A stretch of 46,471 nucleotides of DNA from Desulfobacterales bacterium (GTDB lineage: Bacteria > Desulfobacterota > Desulfobacteria > Desulfobacterales > SpSt-501): contig JAUQXK010000080.1 of assembly GCA_030834695.1 (NCBI GenBank), forward strand, positions 1 through 46,471. The letters are read 5' to 3'. Under the pieces are notes generated by a model. It worked only from the letters and a program-made list of their open reading frames with translations, was not told where the DNA came from and did not search any database. This document shows positions 25,777-34,846 of this stretch, one piece after another. The position numbers were made by a program, and so were the translations under genes. Numbering within the stretch: the stretch's first letter is position 1; the number at the start of each line of letters is the position of its first letter.

Positions 25777-26310
25777 TCACTTTTGCGAGAATTCGAACAA
25801 CGACCGGTCCGGATCGCAACGCTGGCCTTTTTTCTCAGCCATCCACGCCGCGTGGGTGGCCCGCATCTGCTGAATATGATCGGGCACGTGACTGGTGTAG
25901 ACGCCCAGCCAGTCATCCATGGTCATGAGGCCGTTTTCCGGGTGGTCCACCGTGTTCGACCAAGCGGCATCCGGCAAATCCTTGATCAGCCGGTGGCTCA
26001 GCCGCCGCAACAACCGGAACAATTCGAGGGCCTCCTCTGGATTCTGGCCATGGTAGTTGAGCAAATCGGCCCAACGATTCTCGTCATAGGCCATGACCGA
26101 GGCGCCGGGCTCTGCAATGAACCTCCGGCAGCGGATGTAGCTGTTGGCCTCGCTGTCGGCGAGGTGGACAATGATTTCATGAATGCTCCACCGGTTCGGT
26201 CCCGGCTTGAATTGCCACATCTCTTTCGGGAATTGCTTCAAGGCGCCGATGAGACGTTCATCGGCTTCCCCGTAGGCAACTATTTTCGAATGTCGTTCTG
26301 CAGGCGTCAT
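25777..26310 (-). CDS. DinB-family (DinB_2) putative metal-dependent protein
   Basis: A 177-residue four-helix-bundle protein of the DinB/YfiT superfamily. WSIHEIIVHLADSE near 41 and VPDHIQQM near 142 supply the histidine triad that binds a divalent metal. Family members include thiol-transferases that use bacillithiol, mycothiol or glutathione, but many are uncharacterised. GGAGG lies five bases before the ATG at 26310, so the longer upstream open frame is not coding. It follows the MFS gene on the same strand. Confidence 0.82.
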   Translation of the reverse strand: MTPAERHSKIVAYGEADERLIGALKQFPKEMWQFKPGPNRWSIHEIIVHLADSEANSYIRCRRFIAEPGASVMAYDENRWADLLNYHGQNPEEALELFRLLRRLSHRLIKDLPDAAWSNTVDHPENGLMTMDDWLGVYTSHVPDHIQQMRATHAAWMAEKKGQRCDPDRSLFEFSQK

Positions 26311-26357
26311 TGGAACCTCCTTCGCCCCTTCCGGCCAACCGTCGCAACCCGCCCAAC

Positions 26358-27617
26358 TTAACGCACATCCGGCGCCGATGCAATTTCTGAAAACTGTGGA
26401 AGCTTGGCCTTTACCAGGCTCATCAGGACTGCTGAGATTGCGGCCATAGCGGCACAGATGAGAAAGGCATGGTCGTAGACACCGGTCGTATCGCGCAGCC
26501 AGCCTGTGACCCAATGGGTCAGGATGGCGCCGGCGCCGTAAAACGGCGTCCAGGCGCCGGCCACGGTGCCCACGGCTTCTTTCGGGAAGTAATCCCCGGC
26601 GCAGGCTGCATAGATGGGAAAGGTCGAGCCGTAGAAGATCGCCATGACGCCGATCAGGGCGTAGGTCACGGTCCAGTCCCCCCCGCTGAGCAGGATGCCG
26701 GCAAGAGTCAAGGCGATAAGCGTGTTCGATATCCATATGGTTGTTTTGCGGGTGATGTAGTCCGACGCCGGCAGGACCGTCAGCATTCCAAGGACCTGCG
26801 CGAGCCCGTGGATGGTCGCGACCCTGCTGGCCACGGCAACCGGCATGCCCAGCTGATGCTTGGCGTAGTCAACCATGAACGTGGTGAATCCGTAGAGGCT
26901 GTAGGCGATCGCAAAATAAGAGAACCCGATCATCCAAAAACTGCGGTCTTTCCAGATTTGTTGCAAACGAATGGGGGCGCGCCGGTTCGCTGCCGGAGCG
27001 ACGGGATGCGGCTCCCCGCCCCAAGCCGATAAGCCTTTTTCGGCCGGATCGCTGACCAGCAGAAACGCGTTGGGAATCACCATGAGCAGTCCCATGGTCC
27101 CCAACGCGAACCAGGCGAAGCGCCAGTCGAAATTCGAGATGATCCAGGGGAAGGACACCCCCATGGCCGCGAAACCCACTCCAAACCCGGTCGACAAGAT
27201 CCCCAGCGCCAGCCCCTTGCGCGCGGGGGCGAACCAGCGCTGGACGAGCGTGATGATCGGAACCCAGATGCCCGTCGAACCCAAGCCGGCGATACCGAAG
27301 AACAGGCAGGCCTGCAGCAGATTCTGAACGGTGCCCATGAGGCCGGCACCCACGGCGACGATCAGAAGACAGGTGCTGATCACCCGCCTGGCCCCCACCC
27401 GATCGGTGAGATAGCCGGTCAGCGGCGCGATGCAGATATAGGTCAACAGGTAGGAGTTGTAGATCGATCCGCTGTCGGTACGGCTGAACCCCAGCGCCTG
27501 GATCATTTCGGGAAGGATCACCCCGTAGCCCAGCCGCACCGAGTAGTTGATGAACAAATCGATGAAGCAGATCCCGAGAATCATCCAGGCCAGGTGCAAA
27601 CGGCGTTGTTCGTTCAC
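26358..27617 (-). CDS. MFS transporter
   Basis: A 12-helix major facilitator carrier of 419 residues. The first half has LTGYLTDRVGARRV, the cytoplasmic loop 2-3 motif of the superfamily. Overall pattern resembles monocarboxylate/oxalate-formate-type carriers of the family, but the substrate cannot be deduced. Two GTG starts are possible; 27617 is chosen because GGAG lies eight bases upstream, while the one at 27650 has none. A plus-strand frame through it is a shadow. Confidence 0.87.
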   Translation of the reverse strand: MNEQRRLHLAWMILGICFIDLFINYSVRLGYGVILPEMIQALGFSRTDSGSIYNSYLLTYICIAPLTGYLTDRVGARRVISTCLLIVAVGAGLMGTVQNLLQACLFFGIAGLGSTGIWVPIITLVQRWFAPARKGLALGILSTGFGVGFAAMGVSFPWIISNFDWRFAWFALGTMGLLMVIPNAFLLVSDPAEKGLSAWGGEPHPVAPAANRRAPIRLQQIWKDRSFWMIGFSYFAIAYSLYGFTTFMVDYAKHQLGMPVAVASRVATIHGLAQVLGMLTVLPASDYITRKTTIWISNTLIALTLAGILLSGGDWTVTYALIGVMAIFYGSTFPIYAACAGDYFPKEAVGTVAGAWTPFYGAGAILTHWVTGWLRDTTGVYDHAFLICAAMAAISAVLMSLVKAKLPQFSEIASAPDVR

Positions 27618-27706
27618 GATGCGGTCTCCGATGGCGCCGGCTGGACGCACTCCCGCCCGGCATGGTTGCGGGCATGAAGGCCGATGCGACCGAACGGGCG
27701 TCCGGC

Positions 27707-29287
27707 TTATCCCACCGGCACCGTCTCGCCCCGGCGGGGCACGACCACCGCGTAGCCTTCGCCCTTAAGCGTATCTGCGAAATGCAGTGCCTGCGCTTCT
27801 TCACCGTGCACCAGCGCGATTTTCTTGATGCGCAGATTGCTCTGTTTGAGGAACCGCAGCATCTCGGCTTTGTCGGCATGGCCGCTGAAGCCGCCGATCT
27901 TGGTCACGTGGGCCTTGAGAGGATACTCTTTGTTGAAAAATTTGACGAGCGGCGCCTCTCCCCTTCTCCCCGATCTTTCGTAATCCAGGCCCAGTTCCTC
28001 GATGCGCCGCCCCAGGGTGTTCTGCGCCATGTAGCCGACGATCAGAATGGTGTTGCGCTCGTTGTGGATCTTGAACCGCAGGTGGTGGAGGATGCGCCCG
28101 GCTTCGCACATCCCCGAGGCGGCGATGATGATCTGCGGTTTGTCCTCCCGGTTGAGGGCCATGGATTCCTCCACCGAGCGCACGAACCGGATCTGTTCAA
28201 ACTGAAAGGGGTTCTGGCCCTTGGACAGGAAGGTCGTCTGCGTGTCCCGGTCGTAGACCTCGGGATGCTCGACGAAAACCTGGGTCAGGTTGACGGCCAG
28301 GGGGCTGTCCACATAGATGGGGACGCGCGGCAGACGTTTTTCGTTGTACAGCTCGTGCAGCACGTAAAGCAGGATCTGGGTGCGGCCGAAAGCGAAGGCC
28401 GGAATCAGGACCGTGCCGCCCCGCTGCAACGTTTCCTCCAGCACGGCCGCCAACTGGCCTTTCAGGTCGGCTACGGGTTCATGCAGCCGGTCGCCGTAAG
28501 TACTTTCCATGATGAGCAGGTCCACGTCGCGATCGGCTTCGGCAAATACGAGCTCGGGGTCGTTGAGGATGGGTTTGTCGAATCGCCCGATGTCGCCCGA
28601 AAAGCATATCTTCAATGCCCGCCCGTTCACACTGGCCGTAACCATGCTGATGGCCGAACCCAGGATATGCCCGGCGTCATAAAAGGTGCAGCTCATCTGG
28701 GTTCCGATGTCCACCTTCTGCCGGTAGGGATAGGGATCGAAATACGTCAGGGCTTTTGCAGCGTCCGGCGGAGTGTAAAGCGGTTTGACGGCTTCGAGCC
28801 GCAACTTGGCCATGAGGTCGCTGATGGTTTCGATGTTCAGTTCATGCCGGCCTTTTTTCAACAGCTTCTTGATTTCACCGAGATCCGGAACCGCTTCGCC
28901 TTTTCGTCGGGGAGCGGTGCTGTTCCGGGACAGGGCCGTGCGCAGGGTCTTGTAATTCAGGTAGTCCGCGTCCGATTGCTGAATGCTGGCCGAATCCGGC
29001 AGCAGGTAGTCGCAGGCCGATTTCGTGGCACGGGTGCAGACGATACGGCCGGCAAAGCCGTTTTTGGTGACGACCGGTATCCGGCCGGAGTGGTCGGTGT
29101 GGGCGTGGGAAAGCACGACGTTGGTGAGAAGGCCGGGATCAAAGGGCAGCACCCGGTTCTTTTCAGCTGCCTCCCGGCGGCGGCCCTGGAATAGCCCGCA
29201 GTCGAGCAAGACGCGGTCACGCTCGGTTGTGATGAGATGCATGGAGCCGGTGACTTCGCGCACCGCACCGTAAAAAGTCACGTGCAT
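27707..29287 (-). CDS. Beta-CASP metallo-beta-lactamase-fold RNA-processing exonuclease
   Basis: A 526-residue protein of the CPSF73/Ysh1-like prokaryotic family. The metal motif SHAHTDHSG near 61, the FSGDIGR region near 233, the beta-CASP insertion with the AFAFGRTQ and SGMCEAGRILHH stretches, and the C-terminal GGFSGHADK form a complete catalytic core. Such enzymes cleave or trim RNA. There is an extra insert of about 90 residues (about 105-195) between the metallo-beta-lactamase core motifs. It is divergent from the DUF192 gene. Confidence 0.9.
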   Translation of the reverse strand: MHVTFYGAVREVTGSMHLITTERDRVLLDCGLFQGRRREAAEKNRVLPFDPGLLTNVVLSHAHTDHSGRIPVVTKNGFAGRIVCTRATKSACDYLLPDSASIQQSDADYLNYKTLRTALSRNSTAPRRKGEAVPDLGEIKKLLKKGRHELNIETISDLMAKLRLEAVKPLYTPPDAAKALTYFDPYPYRQKVDIGTQMSCTFYDAGHILGSAISMVTASVNGRALKICFSGDIGRFDKPILNDPELVFAEADRDVDLLIMESTYGDRLHEPVADLKGQLAAVLEETLQRGGTVLIPAFAFGRTQILLYVLHELYNEKRLPRVPIYVDSPLAVNLTQVFVEHPEVYDRDTQTTFLSKGQNPFQFEQIRFVRSVEESMALNREDKPQIIIAASGMCEAGRILHHLRFKIHNERNTILIVGYMAQNTLGRRIEELGLDYERSGRRGEAPLVKFFNKEYPLKAHVTKIGGFSGHADKAEMLRFLKQSNLRIKKIALVHGEEAQALHFADTLKGEGYAVVVPRRGETVPVG

Positions 29288-29500
29288 ACCCTCTCCTCCA
29301 ATTCAGGTTGGAAATTGGCGGATCGACGTGGGCGGGCCATCATCGAACCTTTGAGCATTGCCTGAAAGCCTAAGACAATGCAGCGCGGCGTGTCAATGCA
29401 AAAACAGGTTGCCGGCACGGATTGCCATTCCACGCCAGATGCTATAGCCTCAATCGAACAATTCTTGGGAACCCGCCGGAACACCGGAAGGAATGCGAAA

Positions 29501-30004
29501 ATGACCAGAATGAAAAAGCACGGCGTGCGGAGCGGAATCGCCTGGGTCATGGGCGGCCTCATCGCATGGACGGCCGGCCCGGCATGCATCGGGCCGGCAC
29601 CGGTTGCGGCCGCCCCCGTTATCCGCGCCGATGGGATCGTGGAACTGCTGAGGCCGGACGGTTCGGTGGCGGCAACCGTGGCGGTTGAAATCGCTGAAAC
29701 TCCCGAGGCCCGCGCCAGGGGGCTCATGGGAAGGGTCCTCAGCGATTTCATGACCGGAATGCTGTTCATCTTCGAATCGGCTCAGCCGCAGACCTTCTGG
29801 ATGCGCAACACGCCCAGCTCGCTGGATATGATCTTTGTCGATGCCGGTGGGCGGGTCCTCAACGTTGCCGCCCATACCACCCCCGTGTCCGACCAGCTTT
29901 ATTCTTCTGCCGGGCCTGCAAAATACGTGGTCGAGGCCAAGGCCGGTTTCGCGGACCGTTTCGACATCCGGCCGGGGTGTTCGATGCGATGGAAGCGCCG
30001 GTGA
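29501..30004 (+). CDS. Exported DUF192 protein
   Basis: A 167-residue protein with an N-terminal signal sequence (MKKHGVRSGIAWVMGGLIAW, ending near VAAAP) and a DUF192 domain from about 50 on: TPEARARGLMGR, FIFESAQPQTFWMRNTP and SLDMIFVD. The family is small, widespread and of unknown function; it is likely periplasmic here. GAAGGA lies about eight bases before the ATG at 29501; the frame is open 41 codons upstream. Its stop lies within the start of the next gene. Confidence 0.83.
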   Translation: MTRMKKHGVRSGIAWVMGGLIAWTAGPACIGPAPVAAAPVIRADGIVELLRPDGSVAATVAVEIAETPEARARGLMGRVLSDFMTGMLFIFESAQPQTFWMRNTPSSLDMIFVDAGGRVLNVAAHTTPVSDQLYSSAGPAKYVVEAKAGFADRFDIRPGCSMRWKRR

Positions 30005-31005
30005 TACCCGCCGGCCGAAAAAAAAGCCGTCGGTTGTTCTGCACGGTCATCGGCGTTTGGCTGCTGGGGCTGTGGCCGGCGTGCGGCTTGACCGATGGCG
30101 CGCGCGCCGAACATTTCATCGGCGTCAACTACGGGCCGTTTCACCGGGACGGCCAGCGGCCGGACGATGCCTCCGAACTCCCGGAGCAGCAGATCGTGGA
30201 GGATCTCAAAACCATCGCCGCCGCCGGTTTTCGGCAAATCCGCACCTATGGCATGGACAATGGCCTCAGCCGCATCGTCCCGCTGGCGCAGCGCCATTTC
30301 CCGGACCTCCGCATCTTTCTCGGTGTTTACGTTTGCGGCCTGAACCACAACAAGCTCGACGACCTCCGCAGCACGCGCGCCCAAATGGATGCGGCCCTGC
30401 GGTTGGCCAATACCCATGGCAATGTGGCCGGCGTGGTGGTCGGCAACGAATGTCTTCCCGGAGAGCCCGAAGCCTGTCTGCAGCCGGTGTCCGTTGAACA
30501 GCTGATCGAAGACCTCATCTACGTCAGGAAGGGGCTGTCGCCGGAAGCCCGCCAGCGGGCGCGCGTCACATCGGCGATGTCGATGGTCGCCGCCGTAAGG
30601 GAGCATGCGGCCCAAGGCCGGCGGGTCGCCGAGCATTGCGACATCGTCATGGTGAACATCCATCCGTTCTTCGCGCCGGCACCGGTCGAAGAGGCGGTCC
30701 ATGCGAATTTGGACGGCTCGTACCGTCGGCTGACCGAACTCTACGCGCAGGCCGGAAAACCAATCGTCATCGGTGAGATCGGCTGGCCGAGCGCCGGCCC
30801 GCCGAACGGGCCTGCCGTGCCGAGTGCCGAAAATCAGCGCCGGTTCATACACGAACTGGTCGGCTATGGGCGAGCCCGAACCCTCGGCGTTTTCCTTTTT
30901 GAAATGTTCGACGAGCCCTGGAAGACCGAAGCCGGCGGCGTCGGACCGCACTGGGGACTATTTGACCGGAACGGCCGACCGAAGTTCGCGCTGCCCTGGA
31001 ATTGA
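29989..31005 (+). CDS. Glycoside hydrolase family 17-like exported protein
   Basis: A 338-residue protein related to GH17 beta-1,3-glucanases and their glucosyltransferase relatives. A signal anchor covers about residues 13-40. VVVGNECL near 152 and VIGEIGWPS near 260 supply the acid/base and nucleophile glutamates. Overlap with the DUF192 stop implies coupling. The start is ambiguous: ATG at 29989 is listed, with GTG at 30001, overlapping the stop as GTGA, a strong alternative. A role in cyclic or linear beta-glucan synthesis or cleavage is plausible. Confidence 0.8.
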   Translation: MEAPVIPAGRKKSRRLFCTVIGVWLLGLWPACGLTDGARAEHFIGVNYGPFHRDGQRPDDASELPEQQIVEDLKTIAAAGFRQIRTYGMDNGLSRIVPLAQRHFPDLRIFLGVYVCGLNHNKLDDLRSTRAQMDAALRLANTHGNVAGVVVGNECLPGEPEACLQPVSVEQLIEDLIYVRKGLSPEARQRARVTSAMSMVAAVREHAAQGRRVAEHCDIVMVNIHPFFAPAPVEEAVHANLDGSYRRLTELYAQAGKPIVIGEIGWPSAGPPNGPAVPSAENQRRFIHELVGYGRARTLGVFLFEMFDEPWKTEAGGVGPHWGLFDRNGRPKFALPWN

Positions 31006-31041
31006 ACCGGAGCGGGGTGGACGGGGGGCGATGGCATTCAT

Positions 31042-31067
31042 CGGCAGGGCGGGCTTTCGCCCCGCCG
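31042..31067. terminator. Hairpin between convergent GH17-like and ATP-grasp genes
   Basis: A 10-position stem with one A-C mismatch (31042-31051 with 31058-31067) lies between two convergent genes. No T tract follows on either strand, so it is a weak or bidirectional terminator candidate. Confidence 0.4.
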
Positions 31068-31117
31068 AGCATCAGCTTAAGTTGTACCCGTTTATTTGCC
31101 GGAGTAATAAGGCGGTT

Positions 31118-32152
31118 TCAGTGCACGTTCGATCGCATCTTCTTGCCGAAGACGGGATGGCGTTTGGCCGCCAGGCTGACCAGATAGGTGGCCATGTCGC
31201 CGTGGGATAAACCGGCATGCTCGGCGGCGCTCGCCATGCTGGCGTCTTCGCTGATGTCGGGGTTGGGGTTGATGTCGAGCACGTAGAATTCGCCGTCCCG
31301 CAGGCGGACGTCGATCCGGCCGTAATCGCGACAACCGATGGCCTTATAGGCGGCCATGCAGACCCGTTCCAGTTCGGCGAGTTCGCCATCCGTCAGCGTA
31401 GAAGGCAGAATGGTGTGGATGTTTTCGTAATGAACGGAGCCGGGGATGAATTTGGCGTCATAGGTGCACAGGCGGTCGTGGACGTCGCTGAAGGCTGAAA
31501 AATCCATTTCAGCCGGCGGCAGCATTTCGACCCGTCCGTTTCCCCACAGTGAAACATGGAATTCACGGCCGTCGATGAAATCCTCGACCAATGCCGGCAG
31601 TCCGACTTCGTCCACCAGATAGGCAATCCGATCGTGCAGCTCTTTTTCATTCATGGCCACCGACTCGGAGGTCAGCCACTCGCTGCAATGCCCGACAGCG
31701 GGTTTGACGATCGCCGGAAACTCGTGCCATCCGTTGGTTTTAGAAGACGTGTACAGCTTCCAGTGAGGAGTCGGCACGCTGTGTCGATCCAGGATTTGCT
31801 TGACGCGGTGCTTGTCATAACTGAGCGCCAGCGTGGCAGAGCCTGAACCGGTAAAAACGAACCCCAGCTGTTCGAGATGGCGGACGACCAGATACTCGCT
31901 GTGGTGAAGGCCGGGGATCCCGTCGCACCAATTGAACAGGACGCAATCCTGCGAATCGTATGAACTCAGTCGCTCGGGGAAATGCCGATCGACGACCGGG
32001 AGCAAATCAATGGAGAAGCCGGCTGATGAGAGCGCATCGCTGAGGCGGAAATGCGCCTGAGCCACTTCCTCCTTTTCGTGCGGCGTCCAAGCCGGATTCA
32101 AATCGTAAAGGAGCAATACGTTCATTTCCGCCGGGGGAAAGCTAACAGCCAC
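31118..32152 (-). CDS. ATP-grasp ligase, D-Ala-D-Ala ligase-like
   Basis: A 344-residue ATP-grasp protein resembling the D-alanine-D-alanine ligase group. The N-terminal NVLLLYDLN strand, HEFPAIVKPAVGHCSEWLTSES nucleotide-binding strand, and FYVLDINPNPDISED metal-binding motif fit the fold. It joins a carboxylate to an amine through an acyl phosphate, but the substrates are unknown; it is not next to cell-wall genes. GTG at 32152 is the start because GAGGAGG lies six bases upstream; an ATG nine codons in lacks such a site. A perfect-consensus promoter is found about 290 bases upstream. Confidence 0.83.
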   Translation of the reverse strand: MAVSFPPAEMNVLLLYDLNPAWTPHEKEEVAQAHFRLSDALSSAGFSIDLLPVVDRHFPERLSSYDSQDCVLFNWCDGIPGLHHSEYLVVRHLEQLGFVFTGSGSATLALSYDKHRVKQILDRHSVPTPHWKLYTSSKTNGWHEFPAIVKPAVGHCSEWLTSESVAMNEKELHDRIAYLVDEVGLPALVEDFIDGREFHVSLWGNGRVEMLPPAEMDFSAFSDVHDRLCTYDAKFIPGSVHYENIHTILPSTLTDGELAELERVCMAAYKAIGCRDYGRIDVRLRDGEFYVLDINPNPDISEDASMASAAEHAGLSHGDMATYLVSLAAKRHPVFGKKMRSNVH

Positions 32153-32437
32153 TCACAGCCTCCTCTCCGCACCGCCTCACGCCCAGGCGACGCAGAAAAA
32201 TGTCCATTGGAGCCATTCAATATGAAGAAAGTTGCAGAAGCAACTTGCTATGGACACGGAGCGGAGCTTAGGCCGTTTCCCGATACAGATCCGTATGGTG
32301 CACGGAATCAGTATCTTAAGTCTGGGGATATCCCTTCATGCTCCTTAGACCGAGCTACATTGTGGCAGCCGACCACTTCCATGTTGATTTGCTGTTTTTC
32401 GCCTGAATGTCAGATGGTTATAGCTACAGGCAATTGT
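32153..32437 (-). promoter_or_regulatory. Long structured 5' leader of the ATP-grasp gene
   Basis: About 285 bases separate the predicted start of transcription from the GTG. The leader has several potential hairpins, including a perfect 7-base-pair stem (32229-32235 with 32240-32246). No convincing coding frame is present on the minus strand, although short ATG-initiated frames occur. It could be a cis-acting RNA or simply a long untranslated region. Confidence 0.4.
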
Positions 32438-32443
32438 GGTGAA

Positions 32444-32489
32444 ATTATAGACAAATGGATATAGTGTGTCAAGCATAATTATCACACTA
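32444..32489 (-). promoter_or_regulatory. Perfect-consensus promoter with an inverted-repeat operator
   Basis: On the minus strand TTGACA (32467-32472) is followed by exactly 17 bases and TATAAT (32444-32449), a perfect sigma70 promoter. An inverted repeat, TAGTGTG (32462-32468) and CACACTA (32483-32489) with 14 bases between, overlaps the -35 element. The promoter at 36306-36351 has the same arrangement, suggesting a shared regulator. Confidence 0.7.
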
Positions 32490-33016
32490 CATTTGGTGTC
32501 CCGAAAAAGCACTCCCATTATGGCAATATTTTGGTTCAGACGCTGAACTTAATTGCATTTAGCTCGATTTTACTAGTTTTTTCAGACAAATAAACCGGAA
32601 TACTACTGTCAATCGCACAGCTGGGTAATTTTCTGCCCAGTGCGATGGCTGCAGCGTTTGGCAGGGGAGCCGCGCGGTTTTTACTTCTCTTCGGAATGCG
32701 GCGCAGAAGTGCTGTAAAATCAAATGGAAGGGAAAAATTAAAAAAGCGGCAAGCGTATATAGCAAGTTAACGATTATATACTTTTTGGGGAAAACCACGC
32801 CGCGAAAAAGCATGAACGGTTAACGCGGGTCACATCAGGAAGAAAGGAGGGAACGGGCGCTGGGAATTATAGCCGGATGGCCGGGTCTGTTCGATATTGC
32901 TTTTTACTACTGCTAAGATTGGCTGGAAAGTACTTCTAAAATCAATCGTCACACACCGCCGCACATGCCGGATTCAACATGTTCCTGCACGGGCCGGATG
33001 CGTTTGACCCCGGCTG
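32490..33016. other. AT-rich intergenic stretch without a gene
   Basis: No supportable gene was found. The stretch is clearly poorer in GC than its neighbours. It holds a bulged hairpin (32613-32645: TCGCA, three extra bases, CTGGG, paired with CCCAG and TGCGA). A small minus-strand frame at 32559-32813 lacks family similarity and a good ribosome site. The region may be a decayed insertion. Confidence 0.4.
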
Positions 33017-33496
33017 TCAATTACGAAAACGCTGGCGGATGGAGTCACGGTCCTGGGGGGAAAGATTTTCCCAGCGCCGGAGATTGTTTTCGAGCTGTCG
33101 GCGTTCGTCCGGGGAGAGCTGTTGCCATTGCTGGTAGCGCTGCTGATAGCGGTCCCGTTCGTTCGGGGGCATGCGGTTCCATTCGTCCATGCGGCGTCGC
33201 ATGGTGTCTTTCTGATCGGGCGGGAGAGACTGCCACTCCCGGAACTGCTGCTGCATGCGCGGCCGTTCTTCCGGCGGGAAGGTGTCGAAGCTATGCTTCT
33301 GCCGGCCCTTGCCCTGGGCGAGATAAACGCCAGCGTTCAACATGGGCCGGTCGACGGCCTCCAATAATTCCGAGGGTCTGTTTTTCCCTTCGATCTGAGC
33401 ATGGCCCCATGCGATTCCGCCGAGATTGGAAACCACCAGGATGGCCACCGCCGCAAGCGCCAGCCGTCGGACGGATGCGCCGCATGGCTTACGCAT
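33017..33496 (-). CDS. Exported DUF3106-type repeat protein
   Basis: A 159-residue exported protein. A signal or anchor (about residues 10-32) precedes repeats of the type LPPDQKDTMRRRMDEW, MPPNERDRYQQRYQQW and LSPDERRQLENNLRRW, which are the helical DUF3106 repeats rich in Arg, Gln and Trp. It probably lies in the periplasm. The start at 33496 overlaps the anti-sigma stop by eight bases and has GGAAG six bases upstream. Position directly after sigma and anti-sigma genes suggests a sensor or output of that system; inference only. Confidence 0.8.
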   Translation of the reverse strand: MRKPCGASVRRLALAAVAILVVSNLGGIAWGHAQIEGKNRPSELLEAVDRPMLNAGVYLAQGKGRQKHSFDTFPPEERPRMQQQFREWQSLPPDQKDTMRRRMDEWNRMPPNERDRYQQRYQQWQQLSPDERRQLENNLRRWENLSPQDRDSIRQRFRN

Positions 33497-34058
33497 ATTT
33501 CTTCCCGTTCTCATCTCCATGCATTCCTTGAGTCTCCCCCGGGGTGTCCTCCTCTGTTCCGGACCCATTGTCGGGAATATCGACGACGTGCATCAGCTTT
33601 TCGATCGTATCCATATCCTTTAACAGGTCAAAGTTTTTGATGATCTCCAAATCCTCCGGAAGCATCAGGTCGGCCGACATCTCCATTTCGTTTCCGGGAA
33701 CCGACAGGTACTGCTGCAGCCGGTACCCCCCCAGAACGAAGACGATGATCGCGCAGGCCGTGGCCAGCACCGGCATGAACCGAAACCGGCGGGGGCTCTC
33801 CTGGAAAGGTTTGATCCGCTCGTTCCTGAGCTTCCAGCTAATCGTCTTGGCCATGGCATCCGCCTGCTCCGCTGAAAGCTCGGGAGGCATGCCAGCATCC
33901 TTTATCCTGCCCAAAAGTGCCAGCATGCTGGCGCGCTCCCTGCGGCAGCCGTCGCAGGCTTTAAGATGGTTCTCCCAGTCGCGGCGCTTGCGAGGGTCGT
34001 TCAGTTCCCCCAGAGCGTCCAGCATCAGGATTTCATTCTGGTTGCGGCAGGCCTGCAT
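33489..34058 (-). CDS. Zinc-finger anti-sigma factor
   Basis: A 189-residue membrane anti-sigma factor. The N-terminal domain has the ZAS-type H-x3-C-x2-C motif, HLKACDGC near residue 31, and one membrane span follows at about residues 94-114 (FMPVLATACAIIVFVLGG). The C-terminal part, about 75 residues and acidic, would be periplasmic. It should hold the preceding ECF sigma factor inactive until a signal is sensed. AAGGAG lies seven bases before the ATG; it begins 18 bases after the sigma gene. Confidence 0.85.
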   Translation of the reverse strand: MQACRNQNEILMLDALGELNDPRKRRDWENHLKACDGCRRERASMLALLGRIKDAGMPPELSAEQADAMAKTISWKLRNERIKPFQESPRRFRFMPVLATACAIIVFVLGGYRLQQYLSVPGNEMEMSADLMLPEDLEIIKNFDLLKDMDTIEKLMHVVDIPDNGSGTEEDTPGETQGMHGDENGKKYA

Positions 34059-34076
34059 CGCCCATCTCCTTGTTGA

Positions 34077-34832
34077 TCAGTTTTCAGCCCAGTAGCGCAA
34101 TTGATCGCGCACGCTCTGGGTCGCCCGGAACAAATGGGATTTGACGGTACCTTCCGCCATTCCCGTCGCCGCGGCGATTTCCGGGATACTCATTTCCTGA
34201 AACACTTTGAGTTGAAAAACCGTCCGCTGTTTGTCAGATAATCGGTGCATGGCATCCGTGACATCGCGCTTGAGCTCTTCACCACTGACCTTTGATACCG
34301 GGTCCGTGCCGTCTTCGGGCGCCGGAAAATTGTCTAGAACCGGATCGGCATCGGCCGCATCCGGCTTTTCCGTCCGCCGGGTGAAAATCATTTGAAGCCA
34401 ACGCCGGCGCCGCCGGCGCGCATCCAGGCAGGTGTTGACCACGACCCGATAAAGCCACGTCGAAAACCGCGACCGCCCCTCAAAGCGAGCGAGGTTGCGA
34501 AACACCTGGATCAGAGCTTCCTGCGCGCAGTCGCGAGCGTCCTCCGGATCGGAGCCGCTCATCTGGTAGGCGATCGAATACACTTTTTTCTGGTAGCGCC
34601 GTATCAATTGGTCCACCGCCCCCGGGTCATTTTCACGAGCGCGGCGAACGAGTTCGTCTTCGTCCGCCAAAGAGAGTCTCGCCCCTCCAAGACCCGAAGC
34701 CGACGGCTCATGCTGAGGCCGGGAAACCGACGACTCCTTCAGGTTCGGTCTCGCACGGCCGCCGCCGTTCGTTTGAGCCGGGGCCGTGAAAGGCTCGGAT
34801 GGTTCGATGGGCATGGGTGTCTTTGACTTCAC
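34077..34832 (-). CDS. ECF-family RNA polymerase sigma factor
   Basis: A 251-residue extracytoplasmic-function sigma factor. Region 2 spans about residues 58-135 (DELVRRARENDPGAVDQLIRRY, SDPEDARDCAQEALIQVF, RFSTWLYRVVVNTCLD) and region 4 about 190-245 (LSDKQRTVFQLKVFQEMSIPEIAAATGMAEGTVKSHLFRA). The first 55 residues are not conserved, and the start (GTG 34832 or ATG 34814) is unsure. It sits 14 bases after the His/Tyr-rich gene and upstream of its anti-sigma factor. Confidence 0.9.
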   Translation of the reverse strand: MKSKTPMPIEPSEPFTAPAQTNGGGRARPNLKESSVSRPQHEPSASGLGGARLSLADEDELVRRARENDPGAVDQLIRRYQKKVYSIAYQMSGSDPEDARDCAQEALIQVFRNLARFEGRSRFSTWLYRVVVNTCLDARRRRRRWLQMIFTRRTEKPDAADADPVLDNFPAPEDGTDPVSKVSGEELKRDVTDAMHRLSDKQRTVFQLKVFQEMSIPEIAAATGMAEGTVKSHLFRATQSVRDQLRYWAEN

Positions 34833-34846
34833 AATCGGTGACTATA

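Noticed and set aside
32051-32464. A 137-residue plus-strand open frame
   Set aside because: It overlaps the start of the ATP-grasp gene, its leader and part of the perfect-consensus promoter on the other strand, and has no convincing ribosome site or family.
32559-32813. An 84-residue minus-strand open frame
   Set aside because: It is in AT-rich gene-poor DNA, shows no recognisable features, and its reading frame crosses a bulged hairpin.
32153-33016. A retron, group II intron or mobile RNA element
   Set aside because: The region has many stems, but no reverse transcriptase, maturase or recognisable intron domain was found nearby.
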